A stretch of DNA of 16,629 nt from NCBI GenBank assembly GCA_002779045.1, contig PEXO01000144.1:1391-18019 (forward strand), read 5' to 3'. The DNA is from Elusimicrobia bacterium CG08_land_8_20_14_0_20_59_10. GTDB lineage: Bacteria; Elusimicrobiota; Elusimicrobia; Elusimicrobiales; UBA9959. The translations under genes and the position numbers were made by a program. Shown piece by piece: positions 1-5,542 of the stretch. Position 1 is the first letter of the stretch. Each line of letters begins with the position of its first letter. The notes below the pieces were generated by a model. It was not told where the DNA came from, did not search any database, and worked only from the letters and a program-made list of their open reading frames with translations.

Positions 1-369
1 GGCCGTCGGCGCCGCCACAATTGTGGAAATGGTTATCTGGTTAGCCGTGCCCACCGTATAAGCACCGTCGTCCTCCGCGTATTTTTTTACGCGGAAGTAA
101 TGGGTCTTATCAGGGGTGAGGCCCGTGTAGGTGGTGGTGTTTCCGGTCAGAGAACCGGTCGCTATCACCGGGGCGAAACCGCTGTCGGTGGAGAGGGCCG
201 CCACCAGCAGGACGTTCGTCGTGTCCCAGGCCAGCGTCAGCGTGCTGATATCGCTCCCGGAAACGTAGGGATGTAGGTCCGTATACGCAACCGCAACGGC
301 AGGCCCGCCGGCGCAAAGCAGCAGCGCGGCAAGGACAAGGCCTTTTATCATCTTTGGCCGGGAGAGCAT
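1..369 (-). CDS. Exported fibronectin type III-like protein, N-terminal part (runs off the left edge)
   Basis: An open leftward frame of 123 codons begins at ATG 369-367 and is still open at base 1, so only the N-terminus is present. It opens with a short basic stretch, then a hydrophobic core (GLVLAALLLCAGGPAVAVA), which is a clear signal peptide. The following residues, with LTLAWD, a run of Thr/Ser-rich strands, TYTGLTPDKTHYFRVKKYA and a closing strand, have the pattern of a fibronectin type III-like beta-sandwich (the L-x-P-x-T-x-Y-x-x-R-V signature). The role is probably a surface or secreted adhesion or binding protein; no enzyme activity can be inferred from what is visible. An in-frame second ATG at 351-349 could be the true start, since the signal peptide would still be complete. 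A TATAGT box lies at 375-370, directly against the first ATG, which favours the second ATG or a leaderless message. The missing C-terminus may change the interpretation. Confidence 0.75.
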   Translation of the reverse strand, partial: MLSRPKMIKGLVLAALLLCAGGPAVAVAYTDLHPYVSGSDISTLTLAWDTTNVLLVAALSTDSGFAPVIATGSLTGNTTTYTGLTPDKTHYFRVKKYAEDDGAYTVGTANQITISTIVAAPTA

Positions 370-449
370 ACTATAGTCTATCAGAAACCCTCTAAAAAGC
401 AATGTCAATTATATTACAAGGCGCATTTGGCCGCCTGGCCGTATGTTGC

Positions 450-566
450 GCATGGCGCTTGTTACGGCATGGCCATAGGCCTAATACGCATAGCGCCTGA
501 TACGGCACAACCATAGGTTTGGCCGTCTGATGGCCAGAGGCCCTGATACGGCACAACCATAGGTTT
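450..566. repeat. Intergenic direct repeats, three diverged copies
   Basis: Copies 450-482 and 488-520 align over 33 bases with a small number of differences (both contain GCGC, TACGGCA and CCATAGG in register). A third copy shares a perfect 26-base core with the second: 496-521 and 542-567 are identical, starting CCTGATACGGCACAACC and ending ATAGGTTTG. Offsets are 38 and 46 bases, so the array is not strictly regular. TGGCCA palindromes lie in and between the copies. No transposase or cas gene is near and unit spacing is uneven, so this is neither a CRISPR array nor an IS. It sits between the divergent genes starting at 369 and 656. Confidence 0.7.
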
Positions 567-592
567 GCAACGGGCGCGCTTTCTATTATATT
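565..592 (+). promoter_or_regulatory. Probable promoter of the 656-4422 operon
   Basis: TTGCAA (565-570) is followed after 16 bases by TATATT (587-592). A perfect TATAAT also occurs at 592-597 but has no matching upstream box at normal distance. The AT-rich block 581-597 stands out from GC-rich surroundings. The -35 box overlaps the end of the third intergenic repeat copy (542-567). Confidence 0.45.
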
Positions 593-655
593 ATAATCCG
601 GGACATATAGCCCGCTGCACAAAAACCTTCCAAGGAGAGAGAGGCTGCCCGCCGG

Positions 656-1801
656 ATGAACACCGAGATATCCAGACCCGACGAGAAATTCGTCAAAGAG
701 AACCGCATCTCGTCCCGGCCCGTCCGGGGAGGCCGCATGAGGGGCTGCCTCCTGTTCCTGGCATTGACGGCGGCCGTCCCGGCCTTAGCGCAGCAGGACT
801 TTACCCTGCCCTCTTTCAAGCTCTCCAGCGGTACCCCGCTGCTGGTCCAATCCGGTTCCAGCGGCGCCGTAGTCGGACAGGGGGGGAATTACACCGTAGC
901 CATACCGGACGGCGGCGTGCTGTGGCTGCTCAATAATATCTGGCTGGGCGAAAGCCGTGAGGACGGACAGCATGCCGTATGGGGCCTTGTGGAAGGCGCC
1001 GCGGCAATATCGCGCAGCACGGATCCCTATTCGCAGTCCGGGTCGCTGGCCTATGTCTCGGAGGAGAACGGCTGGCCGCTGTCTTTACTTTCCAGCGACC
1101 TCAAGGAATACAGCCAGGCGCGCAAGTTCAGGCCCAGGGCCGGGACTTATGCCGGCGGGAGATATTACGCTTTCTATTCGGTGCTCAATAATTATGGCCC
1201 GGGATTCTACGATTATTTCCGTGTAGGGCAGGGTCTGGCCTGGTCGGACAAATCGTCCGGGCCGTACCAGAAAATCTCCGTCGACGGCGGAGGCCCGGCC
1301 TGGAACGATATCGAGCCCGCGTTCGGCTCGGCGCTGTTGTCCGACGAGGACGGCTGGGTCTATATCTACGGGCGGGTAATGACCGAGCCGGGAAAATACG
1401 GCGCGGCGCTGGCCAGGGTGCAGCCGGAGGACCTGCGCCTCGGGGAAAGGTATTCCTATTACAGCGTTGAGGCGGCTACGGGCGCCTGGACCGGGGACGT
1501 CTCCGAGGCTTCCGTGGTGCTGGAGAATGTCCCGGAAGAATTTTCGGTATCTTACAACGAATTCCTGAAAAGCTACCTGGCCATCAGCCTGGACCAGGCC
1601 TCGGGAGAAGTGCGGGCCCGCCAGGCCGCCTGCCCCTGGGGACCCTGGAGCGAGGGGGCCGTCCTGCTTTCCTGCAAGGAAGCCGACTATTGCGAGGGGG
1701 CGAAGGAACATCCCGTTTTTGCGTCCGACGGCGGCCGCAGAGTATTCTTAACGCTGGAGAAAAAGAACGTCCCGTACCTTTATTCCGCGACCTTCAAGTG
1801 A
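656..1801 (+). CDS. Exported DUF4185-like beta-propeller protein
   Basis: The protein is 381 residues from ATG 656. Residues 28-46 (MRGCLLFLALTAAVPALAQ) form a signal peptide, so the mature protein acts outside the cytoplasm. The rest is rich in aromatic and glycine-containing blade-like strands: DGGVLWLLNNIWLG, GWVYIYGRVM, AALARV, FSVSYNEFLKSYLAI and a late ACPWGPWSEG. These resemble the DUF4185 / five-bladed-propeller glycosidase-like family, which suggests carbohydrate binding or hydrolysis; this is inferred from motif pattern only. Two starts compete. ATG 656 has an AGAGG 11 bases upstream and the codons between the two starts look coding. ATG 737 (Met28) has GGGGAGG four bases upstream and would begin directly at the signal peptide. 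Its stop is six bases before buk, so the two are probably cotranscribed. Confidence 0.75.
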   Translation: MNTEISRPDEKFVKENRISSRPVRGGRMRGCLLFLALTAAVPALAQQDFTLPSFKLSSGTPLLVQSGSSGAVVGQGGNYTVAIPDGGVLWLLNNIWLGESREDGQHAVWGLVEGAAAISRSTDPYSQSGSLAYVSEENGWPLSLLSSDLKEYSQARKFRPRAGTYAGGRYYAFYSVLNNYGPGFYDYFRVGQGLAWSDKSSGPYQKISVDGGGPAWNDIEPAFGSALLSDEDGWVYIYGRVMTEPGKYGAALARVQPEDLRLGERYSYYSVEAATGAWTGDVSEASVVLENVPEEFSVSYNEFLKSYLAISLDQASGEVRARQAACPWGPWSEGAVLLSCKEADYCEGAKEHPVFASDGGRRVFLTLEKKNVPYLYSATFK

Positions 1802-1807
1802 GTCTTT

Positions 1808-2926
1808 ATGACCGACTACAATATACTTGTTATAAACCCCGGTTCCACTTCCGACGAGGTCAGCTATTTCCGCGGCAAGGCGAAGGTCTTCCATAAGACG
1901 GTGCGCTACAGCCCCGACGACCTGAAGCCCTACGAGCGCAAAAAGATAACCTCCCAGTTCGAACTGCGCAAGCGCATGGTGCTGGAGGCTTTAAGCGAGC
2001 ATAACGTGGACATCAAGGAGATACATGCCGTGATAGGCCGCGGAGGCCTGGTCAAACCCATAGAGGGCGGGGTTTACGAGGTTGACAAGGCGTTGCTGCA
2101 CGACCTGACGGAGGGCGTGCTGGGCGACCATTCCTCCAACCTGGGCGGGATAATAGCCAGGTACATAGCCGGCATAAACGGCATCAAGGCGTTCATAGCC
2201 GACCCGGTGGTGGTGGACGAATTCGGCCCGCTGGCCAGGTATTCCGGCATGCCGGAGAATCCCCGTTTGTCCATTTTCCACGCGCTGAACCAGAAGCGGG
2301 TGGGCCGCCATGCCGCGCGCCAGCTCGGCAAGCCCTACGAGGACTGCCGCCTTATCATAATGCACGGCGGCGGGGGCATTTCGGTGGGAGCCCATGCGGG
2401 CGGCAGGGTGATAGACGTAAATAACGGGCTTGAGGGTGAAGGGCCCTTCACGCCGCAGCGCTCGGGCGGCGTACCGGCGGGCGTACTGGTGAGGATGTGC
2501 TTTGGCGGAAAATACACGCTGGCCGACATGAAGCTGAAATTAAAGGGGAGGGGCGGACTGGTAGCCTATACGGGAACTTCGGACTGCATAGCCCTTGAAA
2601 AATATATCCTTACCGGCGAGGTCAAGCCGGGGTCGGGGTTGGACCCGGCGAAGCTGTCGCGCGAAAAAGCCAGGGAGATAGTTCTGGCGATGGCCTACCA
2701 GGTAGCCAAGGAGATAGGCGCCATGGCCTGCGTGCTGGAAGGCAAAGTGGACGCGGTGGTGCTCACCGGCGGCCTGGCCTACGACAAGATAGTGGTGCCG
2801 GAGATAAAGAGGCGCGTGGAGTGGATAGCGCAGGTGCTCTCCTACCCGGGCGGCGACGAGATGGCCGCGCTGCGCGTGGCGGCGGAAAGAGCGCTTAAAA
2901 AACCGGCGCTGGTCCGCAAGTACTGA
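1808..2926 (+). CDS. buk: Butyrate kinase
   Basis: At 372 residues it has the usual length for butyrate or branched-chain fatty acid kinase of the acetokinase (ASKHA) superfamily. It transfers phosphate between acyl-phosphate and ADP, giving ATP and the free acid in the cytoplasm. Visible motifs are the N-terminal phosphate-binding NPGSTS (residues 10-15), GRGG (77-80), DPVVVDEF (132-139), FHALNQK (157-163), HGGGGISVGAH (186-196), the DVNNGLEGEGPFTPQRSG block (203-220), GTSDC and a C-terminal LTGGLAYD adenosine-site motif. The set appears intact. It starts six bases after the preceding gene with no strong Shine-Dalgarno, suggesting coupling to upstream translation. ptb follows after 35 bases. 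The substrate could be butyryl- or branched-chain acyl-phosphate; the sequence does not settle which. Confidence 0.95.
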   Translation: MTDYNILVINPGSTSDEVSYFRGKAKVFHKTVRYSPDDLKPYERKKITSQFELRKRMVLEALSEHNVDIKEIHAVIGRGGLVKPIEGGVYEVDKALLHDLTEGVLGDHSSNLGGIIARYIAGINGIKAFIADPVVVDEFGPLARYSGMPENPRLSIFHALNQKRVGRHAARQLGKPYEDCRLIIMHGGGGISVGAHAGGRVIDVNNGLEGEGPFTPQRSGGVPAGVLVRMCFGGKYTLADMKLKLKGRGGLVAYTGTSDCIALEKYILTGEVKPGSGLDPAKLSREKAREIVLAMAYQVAKEIGAMACVLEGKVDAVVLTGGLAYDKIVVPEIKRRVEWIAQVLSYPGGDEMAALRVAAERALKKPALVRKY

Positions 2927-2961
2927 CGGATTTCGGACATTCTAACTATTGGAGGCAGCTT

Positions 2962-3894
2962 ATGAACTTCAAGAACTTTGACGAACTTCTGGAGAAGGTG
3001 CGCGGGAAGACCAACCGCATAGTGGTGCCCGGCGCCAATAACGACGAGGTGCTTACCGCCTGCAGGCTGGGCGTGGAGAGTAAAATAATTTCGGGCGGCA
3101 TCCTTATCGGGCCTAAGGCCCAGGTGGAGGCCATGGCGGCCAAAGTGGGCCTCGGGCTCGGCATCTTCGAGATAATGGACATGTCCGATATCCCGGAGAT
3201 CTGCAATAAAGCTGTGGACCTGGTAAAAGAGGGAAAAGGCGATTTCCTGGTGAAAGGCCTTGTGGACACCAAGTTCTACATGAAGGCCATCCTGCGCAAG
3301 GAAGTGGCCGCGGTGCCGGAGGGCCGGCTGCTCAGCCATTTCGTGCTGTTCGAACTGGCCAACTATCATAAGCTTTTTGCCGTGACCGACGCCGCCATAC
3401 TGATAAACCCCACGCTGGAACAGAAGGCGGGGATAACGCAGAACGCGGTGGAGATAATGCGTGCCCTTGGCGTGGAGAAGCCCAAGGTGGCGGTGGTCTG
3501 CCCGGTGGAGAAGGTCAATCCCAAGATACAGAGCACGCTGGACGCCGAGGCCCTGGTGAAAATGAATAAAGAGGGGACATTAAAGGACTGCGTGGTAGAA
3601 GGGCCGTACGACGTCTATATCTCCTTCTCGAAGGAGCTGGCCGCGGAGAAGGGAATAAAGGACGCGCTGGTGCCCGGCGACACCGACATAGCGCTTTTCC
3701 CCAGTCTCGACTCCGCCAACCCGGTCTATAAATGCCTGTCCTTTTTCGGCGCAGGTATGAGATCCGCCACGCTGCTGGTCGGCTGTAATATACCGGTGAT
3801 ACTGCCTTCCCGCACCGATTCCCCGGTCACCAAGCTGCATTCGATAGCGCTGGCCTGCTATCTTAAGGACGCGGCCAAAGTCGCGGCGAAGTAA
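2962..3894 (+). CDS. ptb: Phosphate butyryltransferase (phosphotransbutyrylase)
   Basis: The 310-residue protein belongs to the phosphate acetyl/butyryltransferase family. It exchanges CoA for phosphate on acyl-CoA, feeding acyl-phosphate to butyrate kinase. Recognisable segments are VVPGANNDEVLTACRLG (21-37), SGGILIGPKA (44-53), FLVKGLVDTKFYMKAIL (95-111), GRLLSHFVLFE (121-131), VTDAAILINPTLEQK (141-155), the DTDIALFPSLDSANPVYK stretch (240-257) and SRTDSPVTKLHSIALAC (283-299). Length and the last motif fit Ptb better than the longer Pta enzymes. A Shine-Dalgarno GGAGG at 2951-2955 supports the start. It follows buk directly, which makes the two a functional pair for substrate-level phosphorylation. 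The order buk-ptb is the reverse of the ptb-buk order known from clostridia. Confidence 0.92.
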   Translation: MNFKNFDELLEKVRGKTNRIVVPGANNDEVLTACRLGVESKIISGGILIGPKAQVEAMAAKVGLGLGIFEIMDMSDIPEICNKAVDLVKEGKGDFLVKGLVDTKFYMKAILRKEVAAVPEGRLLSHFVLFELANYHKLFAVTDAAILINPTLEQKAGITQNAVEIMRALGVEKPKVAVVCPVEKVNPKIQSTLDAEALVKMNKEGTLKDCVVEGPYDVYISFSKELAAEKGIKDALVPGDTDIALFPSLDSANPVYKCLSFFGAGMRSATLLVGCNIPVILPSRTDSPVTKLHSIALACYLKDAAKVAAK

Positions 3895-3927
3895 AAAACA
3901 GGTCCGCGGCACAGGGAGGTTCTGATC

Positions 3928-4422
3928 ATGGCATGGGATTTTTTAAAAAAATTAGTGGGCAACAGGGAGTCGGCGGCGAAAGCCGCGGCCGCTCCTCCGC
4001 CCGTTGTTGCGCCCCCGGTTCCCGCGGTAAAAGCGCCGGAGCCTGTTAAGGCCCCGGAAAAAACCGGGCCGGCAGCCGCCCCGCCGGCCCCGGCCAGGGA
4101 AAAGACGCCGGAGGAAAAGACCGACGATGAACTGGTTGCGGAACTGGACAAGATCTCGCCGCAGATACTGGCGCAGGCCAGGGCCCCGCAGCAGAGGGCC
4201 CTGATAATAAGCATTTACCGCAAGATGCTTATTGCCAAGGTGGATATAAACGACGACAGGGAAGTAAAGAAGTGGATGAAGAAGCACCCTGAGGTGCTGC
4301 AGGGGGGGGAGGCGGTGAAGGTTGAGACCGTGCGTCGCGAAGAACCGAAAACAGGGCGCAATGACCCCTGCCCCTGCGGTTCCGGCAAAAAATACAAGAA
4401 GTGCTGCGGCGCCGGCAAGTAA
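3928..4422 (+). CDS. SEC-C zinc-motif protein with Ala/Pro-rich linker
   Basis: The protein has 164 residues. It starts with MAWDFLKKLVG, then a low-complexity Ala/Pro/Lys segment (about residues 16-70) likely to be a flexible tether, then a charged helical region (about 70-130). It ends in a SEC-C motif, GRNDPCPCGSGKKYKKCC (143-160), with Cys148, Cys150, Cys159 and Cys160 as zinc ligands. SEC-C is the zinc-binding tail known from SecA, where it contacts SecB and the ribosome, and also occurs alone in many small proteins. This protein is cytoplasmic, with no signal peptide. GGGAGG at 3914-3919, eight bases from the ATG, supports the start. It is the last gene before the terminator. Its link to acyl-phosphate metabolism is not evident and may be incidental. 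Confidence 0.8.
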   Translation: MAWDFLKKLVGNRESAAKAAAAPPPVVAPPVPAVKAPEPVKAPEKTGPAAAPPAPAREKTPEEKTDDELVAELDKISPQILAQARAPQQRALIISIYRKMLIAKVDINDDREVKKWMKKHPEVLQGGEAVKVETVRREEPKTGRNDPCPCGSGKKYKKCCGAGK

Positions 4423-4438
4423 CGGGCCGCGGCCTTAA

Positions 4439-4477
4439 CAATAAAAAACCCCCGGTTCTGCCGGGGGTTTTTTATTG
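4439..4477. terminator. Bidirectional intrinsic terminator
   Basis: A perfect 17-bp inverted repeat (4439-4455 with 4461-4477) around a 5-base loop. The GC core CCCCCGG/CCGGGGG (4449-4455 and 4461-4467) is flanked by A6 on the left and T6 on the right, so it works in both directions. It lies 16 bases after the SEC-C gene and 12 bases from the stop of the convergent gene ending at 4490, and so serves both. Confidence 0.93.
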
Positions 4478-4489
4478 GTGTACGCAGGC

Positions 4490-5272
4490 TCAGTTCCAGG
4501 ACATTGCCGGGACTTCGGCGGCCTGTACCGGGGGGATCGCCTTGGTGAGGGCCTTCTGTTCCGCGGTAAGGTCCCTGAAGTTCCCGTTCCCGTCCACCGT
4601 ATAACTCCAGATGCCGCCCTTGGTGCTCAGTATGTTCGAGACTGACCACTTGAGGTCCGCCTGCATGAAGGCCAACGGGTTTTTGACGGTGCCGGCGTTC
4701 ATCGGGTTGGACATAACAGCGTCCAGGTTGAAGTGCCAACCCCATTTCACGTCCACGCTCATCGCTTTCACGGTGAAATTGGTCAGGTATTTCCCGGTCA
4801 CGGAATCCTTGTCCAGCGGCCGGCCCGGGTAATCCTCGGTAGCACCGTAGTGGAAAGCTATCTTATATTTCACTTTTATCACGTCGATATTGTAGAGGTT
4901 GGTGACCGTGTAGCTGTAGACGTATTCCCTGGGGCCCTGCCAGCCGGCCACGCTGCTCCAGTTCAAGTACCCGGCGGGCGGGAGGGCGCTGGCATAAGCC
5001 GAGCTGGCCGCCCCGGAAGGCGCGCCGCCGCTTACCACGTTCCAGGCCGCTAAACCAGTGTTGACCATGGCCGCGGCCCCCACTACTTTGTTATCGCCCG
5101 CCAGGTTCTGCGGCTTTTCAAGGTTTACCGCTTTGCCGGAGCTGACCTCGGTCACGGAAACCGATTCGCTCTTTATGCTGTAGTAATCGGAATCTTCTCC
5201 GGCGAAAGCCGGGAGTTGGAAAACGGGAGAGACCGCCAGAAGAACCGCCGTCGCTATTAATTTCGTCTTCAT
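4490..5272 (-). CDS. Exported protein of unknown function
   Basis: A 260-residue protein from ATG 5272-5270. This start is chosen because AAGGAG (5284-5279) lies six bases upstream and because it opens directly with a signal peptide, MKTKLIATAVLLAVSPVFQ, with cleavage probably after PAFA. A frame extension upstream to 5305 is possible but has neither advantage. The mature part has alternating strand-like segments with many aromatic residues (YVYSYTVTNLYNIDVIKVKYKIAFHY) and Thr/Ser, so it is likely beta-rich. There is no lipobox, no obvious catalytic motif and no further membrane helix. I do not recognise the family. It is probably periplasmic or secreted. It converges on the SEC-C gene and is divergent from the receptor kinase, so it is likely a single-gene transcript. 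Confidence 0.75.
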   Translation of the reverse strand: MKTKLIATAVLLAVSPVFQLPAFAGEDSDYYSIKSESVSVTEVSSGKAVNLEKPQNLAGDNKVVGAAAMVNTGLAAWNVVSGGAPSGAASSAYASALPPAGYLNWSSVAGWQGPREYVYSYTVTNLYNIDVIKVKYKIAFHYGATEDYPGRPLDKDSVTGKYLTNFTVKAMSVDVKWGWHFNLDAVMSNPMNAGTVKNPLAFMQADLKWSVSNILSTKGGIWSYTVDGNGNFRDLTAEQKALTKAIPPVQAAEVPAMSWN

Positions 5273-5278
5273 GTTTTT

Positions 5279-5284
5279 CTCCTT
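5279..5284 (-). promoter_or_regulatory. Shine-Dalgarno fixing the start at 5272
   Basis: AAGGAG on the minus strand, six bases before ATG 5272-5270. It selects the signal-peptide Met over the upstream Met at 5305. A possible -10 box TATAAC at 5312-5307 would place the transcript start near 5300, after the upstream Met, which agrees with the shorter protein. Confidence 0.75.
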
Positions 5285-5350
5285 AGTACCGTGACCGCTT
5301 GCCATAGTTATAGTTTACCCTCACCCGGCCGTACCCACAAGGGAGTAAAG

Positions 5351-5462
5351 GCCCATGCCGGAGGAGCCAATAGGCCCAGCTACAGGTCCCGGAAGGGGGG
5401 CGAGGGCACCCTGCTATATGCCTGGGCAGGCGGTACCAATATACCCAGCTATCAGGTCCCGG
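5351..5462. repeat. Two-copy intergenic direct repeat
   Basis: Copies at 5351-5392 and 5420-5462 align over about 42 bases. The strongest part is CCAATA..CCCAGCTA.CAGGTCCCGG (5367-5392 and 5436-5462), with a one-base gap and a two-base change. The offset is about 69 bases. It lies between the divergent starts at 5272 and 5543, just upstream of the receptor-kinase promoter. No gene is seen in this 270-base gap. Confidence 0.65.
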
Positions 5463-5474
5463 GCCGCTGGGCCC

Positions 5475-5503
5475 TTGACAAATATCAAATCTCCCTCTAT
5501 GCT
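5475..5503 (+). promoter_or_regulatory. Housekeeping-type promoter of the receptor kinase gene
   Basis: A perfect -35 TTGACA (5475-5480), a 17-base spacer and a -10 TATGCT (5498-5503) predict transcription from about 5510, giving a leader of about 33 bases before ATG 5543. A start inside 5291-5542 would be upstream of this site, which supports the start at 5543. Confidence 0.75.
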
Positions 5504-5542
5504 ATTACCTACAAAAAGAACGGGTTCGCTTTCGCTACTTAT

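Noticed and set aside
450..567. CRISPR array
   Set aside because: Only three diverged units with uneven spacing, no spacers of constant length and no cas genes.
392..622. A 76-codon minus-strand frame through the intergenic repeats
   Set aside because: Its internal peptide repetition only reflects the DNA repeats, and no start signal or domain is seen.
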